From NCBI RefSeq assembly GCF_014189455.1, contig NZ_CP050296.1, forward strand, positions 6,196,001 through 6,260,000: a stretch of 64,000 nt of DNA, read 5' to 3'. Position 1 is the first letter of the stretch. Each line of letters begins with the position of its first letter. This document shows, in pieces, positions 18,522 to 25,537 of the stretch. The translations under genes were made by a program, and so were the position numbers. Origin of the DNA: Mesorhizobium huakuii (GTDB lineage Bacteria > Pseudomonadota > Alphaproteobacteria > Rhizobiales > Rhizobiaceae). The notes beneath the pieces are model-generated. The model was not told the origin of the DNA. It did not search any database and saw only the letters and a list, made by a program, of their open reading frames with translations.

Positions 18522-18550
18522 TTGACTTAACCGGCCGGCCTCCCTTATAT
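18522..18550 (+). promoter_or_regulatory. Promoter of the tRNA-Val gene
   Basis: TTGACT, a 17-base spacer, then TTATAT, close to the housekeeping consensus. The expected start is about 8 bases on, some 23 bases before the tRNA. Confidence 0.7.
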
Positions 18551-18580
18551 CGCGGCTCGCTTGGCCTTCGGGCAACGAGC

Positions 18581-18655
18581 GGGCGATTAGCTCAGCGGGA
18601 GAGCACACCCTTCACACGGGTGGGGTCGCAGGTTCAATCCCTGCATCGCCCACCA
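18581..18655 (+). tRNA. tRNA-Val(CAC), prophage attachment site
   Basis: Acceptor arm GGGCGAT pairs with ATCGCCC. The D arm is GCTCAGCGGGAGAGC. The anticodon stem CACCC/GGGTG encloses loop TTCACAC, giving anticodon CAC (valine, GTG codons). The T arm is CGCAGGTTCAATCCCTGCA-like, and CCA is encoded at 18653-18655. The phage integrase gene starts its 3' end only 67 bases away, so the 3' part of this tRNA is very likely attL. The matching attR lies beyond the window. Confidence 0.95.
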
Positions 18656-18691
18656 TCTTTTCAAGCACTTAGCCATGTCGCATATCCTCCG

Positions 18692-18713
18692 CGTACAGAA
18701 ACCGTACAGAAAC
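18692..18713 (+). repeat. Tandem 11-bp repeats next to attL (likely integrase arm sites)
   Basis: Two head-to-tail copies of CGTACAGAAAC lie between the tRNA and the integrase stop. Their position suits arm-type binding sites for the tyrosine integrase. Confidence 0.55.
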
Positions 18714-18721
18714 AAAGCGTT

Positions 18722-19936
18722 TCAAACCTCTGCCGCCCGCTTCTGAAAGTCAGGGTGGTGATGTCCGTAAGTGTCCTCCAGGATCTTCACGGACATGCCG
18801 AGCGCGCCGGCGGCCTCCCAAAGATCCACGCCCTGCTGCATCATCCAGGTCGCGCGAGTGTGGCGAAGGATATGCGGTGTGATCGAGCGCTTGAGCGCAG
18901 CGAATTCACGGGCAGCATACCAAGGCTTACGCAGCTTCTGGATCGGCCGACCCTCGTAGGCGACCACATTGATGAACGGTGCCGGCGGCAGGTAATCGCG
19001 TTTTTCGAGATCGCGACGATTGTAGATCTCCGCCGCCTCAACGCGCGCGGCATCATCGAGAAGCTTCCAGCGGCGCAGGTGGGCAAGGATGCGTCGGCCA
19101 AGCCTGACAGGTGGCTGCCGCTTGGACGTCTCACCGACGCCCTCCCCTCGCCTGTGCATGACACCGCGATCGAGATCAATCCAGCCACCATCGATGCTGG
19201 GTAGCCACCTGACGCCGAGGACGGCTGCATGGCGGGTTCCGGTGTAGAGCCCAACGAGGATAAAGCGGGCCGCATGACGGCAGATGGCCTGTCGATCACG
19301 GCGCCATGCCGATTGCACCTTGCGGGTGGTGACGTCCGACCACTGGCAGCGATAGAAGCCAAGCGCGCCGGCGAGCAGCTGGGCGGATGCCTGCCGATCG
19401 AGCCAGTCGGCTTTCGGAGCGGGTTTGTCAGGCATGGTCACGGCCGGGATCGACGACAACGGCCCGTGTTCGCGGTGCCAATGGCGGATTGCCGCTGAAA
19501 GCGTGGTCAGTTCACGGCGGATCGTGGCGTCTTTTGCTCCTGGGAACAGACGCTCGCCCTTCATCACCGGCTTTCGGCGAAACTTCGCGTATTCGCGGCA
19601 CGTGGTTGCACGAAGGTTGGAAAGCACCGTCCAACCCGGCCACGACACCAAAGAGGCGATATTATAGCCCGCATTCGCCGGGCTGGTGCCCCGCGTGTTC
19701 GGTGCGTGTTCCCTGCCATAGGCGGTCAGCACTTCGGCGACCGGGATGCGAGAGAGATCACTTTCGCGGACGGCTGGCCTGAATTTTTCGGTGATGTACG
19801 CCCCGAGCTTCTTTTCAGCTCCTGGGCGATCGCCTTTGCCGCAGCCTGTGCGTCCAAAGTGCGTGCCGTCTCGGATGAAGTAGACTTGCTCGGCGGGGGA
19901 GAACCAGAGCCTGGGGCCTTTGGCGGGTCTTGGCAC
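18722..19936 (-). CDS. int: Phage tyrosine integrase
   Basis: A 404-residue site-specific recombinase. The catalytic residues are visible: Arg in LYTGTRHAAVLGVRW, the His-x-x-Arg box HILRHTRATWMM and the Tyr in LEDTYGHHHPD near the C-terminus. The N-terminal part (KGPRLWF, then TGCGKGDRPGAEKKLGAYI) is the arm-binding and core-binding region typical of rhizobial tRNA integrases. I chose GTG at 19936 because GAGGGAG lies 9 bases upstream; an earlier start at 19972 has no such site. It reads towards the tRNA and is last in a leftward operon. Its 5' end overlaps the excisionase-like frame by about 210 bases. Confidence 0.93.
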   Translation of the reverse strand: MPRPAKGPRLWFSPAEQVYFIRDGTHFGRTGCGKGDRPGAEKKLGAYITEKFRPAVRESDLSRIPVAEVLTAYGREHAPNTRGTSPANAGYNIASLVSWPGWTVLSNLRATTCREYAKFRRKPVMKGERLFPGAKDATIRRELTTLSAAIRHWHREHGPLSSIPAVTMPDKPAPKADWLDRQASAQLLAGALGFYRCQWSDVTTRKVQSAWRRDRQAICRHAARFILVGLYTGTRHAAVLGVRWLPSIDGGWIDLDRGVMHRRGEGVGETSKRQPPVRLGRRILAHLRRWKLLDDAARVEAAEIYNRRDLEKRDYLPPAPFINVVAYEGRPIQKLRKPWYAAREFAALKRSITPHILRHTRATWMMQQGVDLWEAAGALGMSVKILEDTYGHHHPDFQKRAAEV

Positions 19937-20112
19937 AATAGTAGCTCCCTCATAGCAGTGGGAGACACCCAATCAGCCCTCCCGACCCTCACTATGTTTA
20001 ACTTGCCACGCCGCTTCTCCGCCCGCAACGAGTCGGGCGTGATACGGCCGCCGAAGAAGGTGTCGCACGCTTCTTGGAGGGTCATCATCGGCTCAACGGG
20101 CAGTGCATTCAT
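19726..20112 (-). CDS. Excisionase-like small DNA-binding protein
   Basis: A 128-residue frame. The first 60 residues look real: TLQEACDTFFGGRITPDSLR resembles the winged-helix start of excisionase and MerR-like proteins, followed by KRRGKLNIVRVGRADWV, the expected wing. The later half is proline/serine-rich and reads through the integrase 5' end in another frame, so it may be fortuitous. ATG 20112 overlaps the stop of the preceding small gene as ATGA. Position directly before int fits a recombination directionality factor, which would promote excision. Identity is inferred from size, motif and context. Confidence 0.6.
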   Translation of the reverse strand: MNALPVEPMMTLQEACDTFFGGRITPDSLRAEKRRGKLNIVRVGRADWVSPTAMRELLLCQDPPKAPGSGSPPPSKSTSSETARTLDAQAAAKAIAQELKRSSGRTSPKNSGQPSAKVISLASRSPKC

Positions 20113-20306
20113 GGTTCTCGCCCTGGAAAGTGCTTATCGAGGATCTGCTGGACGGCGCGGCGGTACTTCGCCTCGCACCGTCCACGGTCGATCAGGTGCC
20201 ATCGCTGGCGCCGCTCCCGGTAGGCGTCGTCGTGGCACAGGCACGGCCCTGCAGCCATGCATGCGGCCAGCGCCAGCGCCTCCGGGTGCGGATGGGCCAT
20301 CTTCAT
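20109..20306 (-). CDS. Small hypothetical phage protein (65 aa)
   Basis: Supported mainly by tight coupling: its start overlaps the end of the ParB-like gene and its stop overlaps the excisionase-like start, both as four-base ATGA-type overlaps. The sequence has cysteine-containing AACMAAGPCLCHDD, then a basic YRERRQRWHLIDRGRCEAKYRR. No family is recognised. The basic C-terminal helix would allow nucleic-acid contact, but this is only a guess. Confidence 0.55.
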   Translation of the reverse strand: MKMAHPHPEALALAACMAAGPCLCHDDAYRERRQRWHLIDRGRCEAKYRRAVQQILDKHFPGREP

Positions 20307-22069
20307 TTCGGGCCGGCGTAGTTTTCGGTGCGGAGCTCGGCCGGGAGCCAGCCGGTACCGGGCACGTTCGCGACACAGAACGCGACGAGATCGCCCTTCT
20401 TCATGCTCTCGGCCTTCTTCGCCTGGTCCTTGTTCACGGCCGACTTGATGGCGGCGATTGCGAAGGGCTTCGACACGCTCTTGAAATAATCCACCGCATC
20501 GAAGCTGGCCCGCAGGTGCTCTGCCATCCGATCGGGATTGATCGCCGCGGCTAAGGCGCTGGTGGCTTTCGAGAACGCCTGCGTGTCGGCGGTCTGTACT
20601 TGCAGGTCGAGCGCTTGGGCGGCGATCATCGCCCCGACACGGAACAGGTCCGCGTCATCCATGGCAGTGAGCCGAGCGAGAGCGTCGGGAAAGCTTTCGG
20701 TGCCGCTGGCGCCTTGCTGGCCCATGCCAGATGCCTGGACGCGCACAGGGCACACCTGTCCGCTATCGTAGGCATAGCGCTTGGTCAGGAAGCTCGCGAG
20801 CAGCGTCACCAGGCCGAGGCGCGGCTCCTCCAGCAGCGCGGCGCGCGTGGCAATCGTCGCGGTGATGGACAGCCGTGCGGCGATGGCGTTGGAAATCACG
20901 GCCGCCTTCTTCTCGGCCGGCTTGCCGACCGCAGTCTTGGTTGGCTTAGCCGAGGCCGGGCGGAGAACCCCATAGGTGGTGGAAAGCTGTCCGTCACGGT
21001 CGACAGATATGACGGCGCCGGCGCTGGCCATCTGATCGGCTGTCCAGCCTCGTGCCGTCGCCGCTTGCTCGATCCGCTCGATCTCCTCCGAGGCTTCCTG
21101 CTCGGCCTCATAGGTGCCGCCGGGCTTGTCGACGATCGCCTGCAGCTGCTTGATCCGCTTCGCCTCTGTCTTGTCGGGCTTGCCGCTGGGAGTGAGCTTG
21201 CTCCAGTTGTAGCTCCAATTACCGGGTAGGGAATCGGCGAACTCAGCCCAACTCCAGCCGACCTTGAGCAGCAGCTGAAGCTCCTCCGCCAGATATTCGT
21301 TGGCCAGCTGTTCGGCGAGAGCATGGTCGGCAATGATGTGCGCTCCGCCGAACAGATCCTTCAGCACGGCGCCGCCGGCGGCCTCATACCGGGCAAGCCC
21401 AGCCATCTTGACCCATTTGGCAGCCGTCCTGTTCGCCTCGCTCGCGCCAAAGGCCTGCCTGATCTGGTGCGCGTAGAGATTGCCATGCTCGTGAAGCATG
21501 TGAAAGACGCGCTCTTGCTCCGCGATCGACGGCGCCAGAGTGAAGGCTTTCATGGAGCCGAACGCATCATCCCTGAAAACCCCGGGTGTGCGCCACGCGT
21601 CCAGAAGAACCGGCGACAGATCACCGAGGGCGAGGAACTTTTCGACTTCACCGAACGGCATATTGAAGCGCTGGGCGATATCGTTCGTCGTGGATCCACG
21701 CGCATGTAGATTGTGGAACACCTCAAACTTGTCGGCAGGGTGCAGATCCGCGCGGATGACGTTCGCCACCATCGAGCGCTCCTCGCTGTCCTGCCCAGCT
21801 GGCGTCGGGTCGCATTTGACCAGATCGTCGGGGCGCATCTGATTGCGCTCGACCAGCAAGCCCATAGCCGCGAGACGCTTGTTGCCGTCCTCGACAAACC
21901 AGGTTGTGTCCTGCTGCTTTACATTCAGGGCCTGGATCAGACCATGCGCGAGGATCGACGCGGCGTAGTCCTCGATGTCATCGAGCCGGCCAGTTTTGCG
22001 GGCGTTGATGGGCGGATCGGCCTCATGTCCAAACCGGAGCTCGTTGTACGGGATCATCAATTGCGTCAT
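20303..22069 (-). CDS. ParB/Spo0J-like nuclease-domain protein
   Basis: A 588-residue protein with an N-terminal ParB domain: DDIEDYAASILAHGLIQALN, then the nucleotide-binding FVEDGNKRLAAMGLL near residues 55-70. A helix-turn-helix follows (TTNDIAQRFNMPFGEVEKFL). The middle and C-terminal parts are alanine-rich and helical with no family I recognise. Phage ParB-like proteins act in plasmid-style partition, as CTP-dependent clamps, as nucleases or as transcription regulators; which applies is unclear. ATG 22069 overlaps the methyltransferase stop (ATGA), with AAGGCG upstream. ParB-methyltransferase pairs are common in mobile elements, so joint DNA marking or protection is likely. Confidence 0.82.
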   Translation of the reverse strand: MTQLMIPYNELRFGHEADPPINARKTGRLDDIEDYAASILAHGLIQALNVKQQDTTWFVEDGNKRLAAMGLLVERNQMRPDDLVKCDPTPAGQDSEERSMVANVIRADLHPADKFEVFHNLHARGSTTNDIAQRFNMPFGEVEKFLALGDLSPVLLDAWRTPGVFRDDAFGSMKAFTLAPSIAEQERVFHMLHEHGNLYAHQIRQAFGASEANRTAAKWVKMAGLARYEAAGGAVLKDLFGGAHIIADHALAEQLANEYLAEELQLLLKVGWSWAEFADSLPGNWSYNWSKLTPSGKPDKTEAKRIKQLQAIVDKPGGTYEAEQEASEEIERIEQAATARGWTADQMASAGAVISVDRDGQLSTTYGVLRPASAKPTKTAVGKPAEKKAAVISNAIAARLSITATIATRAALLEEPRLGLVTLLASFLTKRYAYDSGQVCPVRVQASGMGQQGASGTESFPDALARLTAMDDADLFRVGAMIAAQALDLQVQTADTQAFSKATSALAAAINPDRMAEHLRASFDAVDYFKSVSKPFAIAAIKSAVNKDQAKKAESMKKGDLVAFCVANVPGTGWLPAELRTENYAGPK

Positions 22070-22611
22070 GAGGCTTCGCCTTTCCTGTTGTGAAGTGGCC
22101 GCCGGCGGGGAACGAGCCTTGGCCCGTCGGTGTGTTGAATGTGGAAGCGGTACCAGGCCGCGTTGTCGTAGCCGCCGGAATGCTTGGAATTGGCGATCCA
22201 CTTGAGCCGGCCGACCGAAACGACGTGCGAGCAGTGCACGAGGAATGGCGTGGCCTGGACGTTGTGCTGCCAGTCAGCGTCGAATAGCAGCCACGTAGGC
22301 GCTATGCGTTGGAAATGCCGGATCAGCGGGTAGAGCAGTGCCCGCGTCCAAGGTGGATTGGTGATGATGACGTCGGGGTGGCCCATGCTCGCGGCCGTCT
22401 GGTCGAGAGCGTCCCTGCCCTGCTGGATATCGCCGTCATAGGTGCAGTGAAGGTCGAACAGCCGCAGATGGCGCAGCAGTAGGCCGGGGCCGGCGCAAGG
22501 CTCGGCGAAGGTCCGAACCCCCGACAGCATCGGAATGAGCGGCAAGACGCCCTTGTAAGGCGTCTCGTACTCATCGTTCGGCCGGCGGGGGAAATCGGAA
22601 CGCTTGCCCAT
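22066..22611 (-). CDS. Phage DNA adenine methyltransferase
   Basis: A 181-residue SAM-dependent DNA methyltransferase. Motif IV is VIITNPPWTRALLYPLIRHF (NPPW), the amino-methyltransferase hallmark. The SAM-binding motif is seen as VRTFAEPCAGPGLLLRHL. It is short and has no target-recognition domain that I can see, like orphan phage methylases. It likely methylates adenine (or N4 of cytosine) to protect phage DNA or alter regulation. It overlaps the ParB-like gene by ATGA and follows the coiled-coil gene by two bases. Confidence 0.85.
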   Translation of the reverse strand: MGKRSDFPRRPNDEYETPYKGVLPLIPMLSGVRTFAEPCAGPGLLLRHLRLFDLHCTYDGDIQQGRDALDQTAASMGHPDVIITNPPWTRALLYPLIRHFQRIAPTWLLFDADWQHNVQATPFLVHCSHVVSVGRLKWIANSKHSGGYDNAAWYRFHIQHTDGPRLVPRRRPLHNRKGEAS

Positions 22612-22613
22612 GC

Positions 22614-22925
22614 TTAGAGGCTGTCCTGCATCATGTCGAAGTGCACCTGTTGCCGCGCGACCAGCAGCTGCTTGAGCTTCGCGACGTTGGTTTCGAGGGT
22701 CTTCTCGAACGCACGGTGGGCGGCGATGATCTCCTCGTAGCGCTTCAGCTGCCCGCGCTTCCGCTCAAGCATGTCCTTGTTCCGGTTGAATTCGGCGTAG
22801 AGGCGCTGAATGTCGTCATTGATGTAGTTTTGCTCGGCCTGAACGATCGCATCGATCGACGGGATTTCTTCCACCTGGGCCGGCCGTGGCCCAGGCTGCG
22901 CTGCTGCTGCCGGCTGTACGCTCAT
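22614..22925 (-). CDS. Small coiled-coil phage protein
   Basis: A 103-residue protein. After a proline/alanine-rich start, most of the chain is one amphipathic helix (QAEQNYINDDIQRLYAEFNR, then KDMLERKRGQLKRYEEIIAA) likely to form a coiled coil. No family is recognised. ATG 22925 starts directly after the TGA of the MucR-like gene; it ends two bases before the methyltransferase, so it belongs to the same operon. A structural partner or adaptor role is possible. Confidence 0.7.
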   Translation of the reverse strand: MSVQPAAAAQPGPRPAQVEEIPSIDAIVQAEQNYINDDIQRLYAEFNRNKDMLERKRGQLKRYEEIIAAHRAFEKTLETNVAKLKQLLVARQQVHFDMMQDSL

Positions 22926-22926
22926 A

Positions 22927-23343
22927 TCAGCGAGCCGCGCCGACGGTCTTGCGGCCGAGGCCGTGCGTCTTGGCAAGCTCGGAGCGCCTCGCCGAGTAGG
23001 CCGGCGCCACCATGGGATAGTCGGCACCGAGCGACCATCTCGCACGGTATTCGTCAGGCGTCAGCTTGAACGTCGTGCGCAGGTGCCGCTTGAGCGACTT
23101 GAACTTCAAGCCGTCCTCCAGGCAGATGATGAAGTCATCATGCACGGATTTCTTTGGGTGAACGGCTGGGACCAGTGCCGCTGCCGGCGCGGCCATCTGC
23201 GGCTCCGAAGTGACATTCGACAGAGCGTCGAACACCTCCTTGATGAATGGCGCGATGCTATCGCGCTGTATGAGGCTGCGCTCGATGGCAGCGACGACGA
23301 TGCTTGTCGTGCGGGAGATCAGATCGACTTGTTCAGGCGTCAT
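22927..23343 (-). CDS. Ros/MucR family transcriptional regulator
   Basis: A 138-residue regulator. The C-terminal half is clearly Ros/MucR: HPKKSVHDDFIICLEDGLKF, KSLKRHLRTTFKLTPDEYRA, then RWSLGADYPMVAPAYSARRS and ELAKTHGLGRK. The zinc-finger Cys2His2 set is incomplete (one Cys, one clear His), as in several rhizobial MucR homologues. Ros/MucR proteins bind AT-rich promoters and act as global silencers. ATG 23343 has AGAGGA 9 bases upstream. It heads the coupled operon of coiled-coil protein, methyltransferase, ParB-like protein and integrase, so it may control lysogeny or silence host genes. Confidence 0.92.
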   Translation of the reverse strand: MTPEQVDLISRTTSIVVAAIERSLIQRDSIAPFIKEVFDALSNVTSEPQMAAPAAALVPAVHPKKSVHDDFIICLEDGLKFKSLKRHLRTTFKLTPDEYRARWSLGADYPMVAPAYSARRSELAKTHGLGRKTVGAAR

Positions 23344-23444
23344 GGGCAGTTTCCTCTCGGTTGTGAAAATGGACCGGCGGAGCGTGGGGCCTGGGGGAAG
23401 CGGACGCTCCGCCGGCATGTAGCCGGCGATGGGGGGATCGCCGA

Positions 23445-23609
23445 CTATTCGTTCTGGAAGGCTTGAGCGCGTTCCAGCTTGGCGATTGCCGCGTCGGCTT
23501 GCGCCAAGGCGGCGTCAAACTCACCGCGATCGGTGTCTTCGTCCCACACCGCGACACGGCGAAGGGATTTCAGGGCGGTGACCAGTTCCGACAACAAATC
23601 GGCGCCCAT
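23445..23609 (-). CDS. Small hypothetical phage protein (54 aa)
   Basis: A short gene with a good ribosome site: AGGGGAG nine bases before ATG 23609. The product is acidic and helical, beginning MGADLLSELVTALKSLRRVA and continuing with alanine-rich ALAQADAAIAKLERAQ. It lies three bases after the stop of the next upstream gene on the same strand. No family is recognised. Confidence 0.6.
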   Translation of the reverse strand: MGADLLSELVTALKSLRRVAVWDEDTDRGEFDAALAQADAAIAKLERAQAFQNE

Positions 23610-23612
23610 GTT

Positions 23613-23948
23613 TCAGAGCTCCCCTGTTGTCAGGTGATGTTGGAAGATGTCGCGGCCCCACGACAGGAGCACCGCGCGACGGAGATCTACAGGCTTCTCA
23701 GGCGAAGCACAGTCGCTGTTCGACCACAACTCAGCATCGATCCAATGCAACCTAGCATCGTTTCCAACCAAAGAATGCAGAAGCCGGAAATCGTCGGCCA
23801 ACTGCTGGTCTGTAACTATATCGCCAGTTGGTCCAGTCGGCGGCACTTGAATTAACCATGTCGGGAACAGTGACAGAGCCGCGATCACGGAAATGTGTTC
23901 ACTAGTCGTGGAACCTCTACAAAAGTCTTTGTGATGAGGCTGCGCCAT
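23613..23948 (-). CDS. Hypothetical phage protein (111 aa)
   Basis: I chose ATG 23948, with GGTGGGA about 9 bases upstream; the open frame extends further up but crosses the AT-rich control region and has no ribosome site there. The product has a hydrophobic stretch (ISVIAALSLFPTWLIQVPP), then DDFRLLHSLVGNDARLHWID and a C-terminal VDLRRAVLLSWGRDIFQHH. No family is recognised. It heads the leftward operon next to the operator palindrome at 24015-24062. Confidence 0.5.
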   Translation of the reverse strand: MAQPHHKDFCRGSTTSEHISVIAALSLFPTWLIQVPPTGPTGDIVTDQQLADDFRLLHSLVGNDARLHWIDAELWSNSDCASPEKPVDLRRAVLLSWGRDIFQHHLTTGEL

Positions 23949-24014
23949 GCTTTGTATCCCACCGAGGCTGTGCCCGACGGTACGCAAGAACCAATCCGCC
24001 GGCCCTTTCGAAAT

Positions 24015-24062
24015 ATCAATGGAATGTTTAAAAAGCAACAACGTTTTAAACAATTCATTGAT
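24015..24062. promoter_or_regulatory. Large imperfect palindrome in the immunity region (operator)
   Basis: ATCAATGGAATGTTTAAA (24015-24032) and TTTAAACAATTCATTGAT (24045-24062) match as an inverted repeat at 16 of 18 positions, with a 12-base spacer. It lies between the divergent genes at 23948 (minus) and 24126 (plus). Related half-sites occur beside the XRE repressor gene, so the same protein probably binds both. Confidence 0.6.
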
Positions 24063-24125
24063 ACAAGGGGAACAGTGATGCAAACAGAGCATGGACGACA
24101 AAGCGTTCGGCGATAGGGATTCGGC

Positions 24126-24329
24126 ATGACCAAGGAAGAGACTAGGCGGGCGCACGGCGCATCACTTCGCAGGCAGGCGATGCAGATCGCCTCCATGCTG
24201 CCGCCGGACATCGACGACGCGAGGGTAGTCCTCAAGTTGATGGGGGTCTTCCTTGAGGAGTTTCTCGTAGAGCCTCTCGCAGAGCCAGAGGCTATCCAGT
24301 CGGCCAGCCGCAAGCTCAAGGTGGTCTAG
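24126..24329 (+). CDS. Small hypothetical phage protein (67 aa)
   Basis: ATG 24126 has AGGGA 8 bases upstream. The product has a basic N-terminus (MTKEETRRAHGASLRRQAMQ) and a helical, acidic middle (LPPDIDDARVVLKLMGVFLE). No family is recognised. It is transcribed rightward from the operator-containing region at 24015-24062 and ends before a hairpin at 24354-24379, so it may be a one-gene transcript in the lysis-lysogeny control region. Confidence 0.6.
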   Translation: MTKEETRRAHGASLRRQAMQIASMLPPDIDDARVVLKLMGVFLEEFLVEPLAEPEAIQSASRKLKVV

Positions 24330-24353
24330 GCAGCACCAAACCCATCAACGCAG

Positions 24354-24379
24354 CGTGGCCGCACAGGGGGGCGGCCACG
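24354..24379. terminator. Hairpin between convergent genes (possible terminator)
   Basis: A perfect 9-bp stem, CGTGGCCGC / GCGGCCACG, with an eight-base loop. It lies between the ends of the convergent genes at 24329 and 24405. There is no T tract, so Rho-independent action is uncertain. Confidence 0.5.
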
Positions 24380-24404
24380 GTGTTCTCGAAAAAGCGAAGA
24401 AGCT

Positions 24405-24713
24405 CTACGCCCGCTTAGCGCGAGCCTTGGCGCCGGCAAGGGCCGGCCGCAAAAGCGCGGCAAGGTCGGCCGGCAGCGCGTCTGTCCGTCCAAACAGAAC
24501 GAAATCCGACGTCACGCCGGTCAGCTGCCAGAGGCGCGCGAGCACTTCTGGCGGAACCATCGTATTTCCCTGCTCATAGTTGTGCCAGCGCTGGGGAGAC
24601 AGCTGCAACGCCGTTGCCATGCCGCCGGCGGTCCAGCCGCGCGCAACACGGACCGCGACCAATCGCGCCGCGATCGCTGTCTTGCTGGTGTCTGGTTCCA
24701 GGTCCCATGTCAT
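24405..24713 (-). CDS. XRE-family transcriptional repressor (phage repressor)
   Basis: A 102-residue helix-turn-helix protein. The DNA-binding part is seen as IAARLVAVRVARGWTAGGMA and LQLSPQRWHNYEQGNTMVPP, then a third helix LARLWQLTGVTSDFVLFG. The C-terminus is short, with no LexA-like peptidase domain, so induction by RecA-driven cleavage is not expected. It is divergent from a Cro-like gene, and the AT-rich space between them holds three related half-sites, one overlapping its own start codon. It is the best candidate for the lysogeny repressor. Confidence 0.85.
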   Translation of the reverse strand: MTWDLEPDTSKTAIAARLVAVRVARGWTAGGMATALQLSPQRWHNYEQGNTMVPPEVLARLWQLTGVTSDFVLFGRTDALPADLAALLRPALAGAKARAKRA

Positions 24714-24788
24714 TTAAACAATATGTTACACATTGGGGTTGAAAGCCATAAACAATTCGTGTCCATTGATTTTAAATGATTCGTTGAT
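24713..24788. promoter_or_regulatory. Divergent control region with repressor half-sites
   Basis: TTTAAACAAT at 24713-24722 overlaps the repressor start codon. AAACAATTCGTG lies at 24750-24761, and TTTAAATGATTCGTTGAT at 24771-24788 matches the 24045-24062 half-site at 15 of 18 positions. The AT-rich stretch presumably holds both promoters. Confidence 0.5.
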
Positions 24789-24849
24789 TAACGTGCCGCT
24801 CATTCTGTTTGCGGCACCCCCGTGCCCGACAACCTGAAGGCCAAACACC

Positions 24850-25074
24850 TTGCAGCCAATCGAAGTCACAACCGCCAAAGAGGTCATCGTCCTCCTGGGC
24901 GGCACCGGCAAGGTGCGAGAGATCACCGGCGTTCGCACGCTGCAGGCCGTCCACAACTGGAAAGCCCGCGGTTCCTTTCCTTCGCGTCTGCACGTCGTGA
25001 TGTCGGATGCGCTCCGTCAGGTTCACTGCGTTGCCCCCCCGCCCGCGCTGTGGGGCATGCAGCCAAAGTCATAG
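24850..25074 (+). CDS. Cro-like helix-turn-helix protein
   Basis: A 74-residue protein starting at TTG 24850, with AAGG about 8 bases upstream. The DNA-binding pattern is KEVIVLLGGTGKVREITGV, then RTLQAVHNWKARGSFPSRLH, where AVxNWKARGxFP is typical of small Cro/YdaS-like phage regulators, followed by VMSDALRQ and PPPALWGMQ. It is divergent from the XRE repressor and first in the rightward early operon. It likely competes with the repressor for the shared operators to allow lytic growth. Confidence 0.8.
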   Translation: MQPIEVTTAKEVIVLLGGTGKVREITGVRTLQAVHNWKARGSFPSRLHVVMSDALRQVHCVAPPPALWGMQPKS

Positions 25075-25096
25075 ACGCTGAATCGGGGGATACACC

Positions 25097-25537
25097 ATGG
25101 CTGGGGAAGGCAATGTTGACGGGATCGGGACCGGCCCGGCCCACGACGCCGACCTTCACCATGTCAGCTACCACGCGGTCACTCGATACGTGCAGCGCAT
25201 CCTTGGCGTCGAGGTTACACTCGACCCTACCCGCACGCCTCCAGGCAGCAAGTGGGAAAGCGTCCGCACCGCCATCGCCCATTGCGAAGCGGCGGGCACC
25301 AACTTGAACGCGGTGAGGCGACAGATCCTCACGCCGGCCGTGCTCACAGCCATCGCTTTCAAGGCGCGGTCATTCAGCGTGGGCTGCATCACCGTCCAGA
25401 TGGCCAACGGCGTGATCGTCACCATCAGCCCGCGCTCCAGGCGCTCCACTCTCGGAATGAAGATCATGACGAGGAAGGAAGAACGCCGCGAGAACGCGAG
25501 AATTCATCGACGCATGGTCCGAGGCTTCAAAGAATGA
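25097..25537 (+). CDS. Hypothetical phage early protein (146 aa)
   Basis: The N-terminus contains HHVSYHAVTRYVQRILGVEV, a pattern I have the impression of in other alphaproteobacterial phage proteins but cannot name. The middle (AVRRQILTPAVLTAIAFKAR, then ITVQMANGVIVTISPRSR) looks like a compact alpha/beta fold, and the C-terminus is strongly basic. It overlaps the next gene by ATGA at 25534-25537, so it is part of the rightward early operon. Function is unknown; RNA or DNA binding is possible from the basic tail. Confidence 0.65.
   Translation: MAGEGNVDGIGTGPAHDADLHHVSYHAVTRYVQRILGVEVTLDPTRTPPGSKWESVRTAIAHCEAAGTNLNAVRRQILTPAVLTAIAFKARSFSVGCITVQMANGVIVTISPRSRRSTLGMKIMTRKEERRENARIHRRMVRGFKE

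Noticed and set aside
24078..24116. A 12-codon frame after AAGGGGAACAGTG in the immunity region
   Set aside because: The ribosome site is good, but the product is too short to support as a gene. It may be a leader peptide for the gene at 24126.
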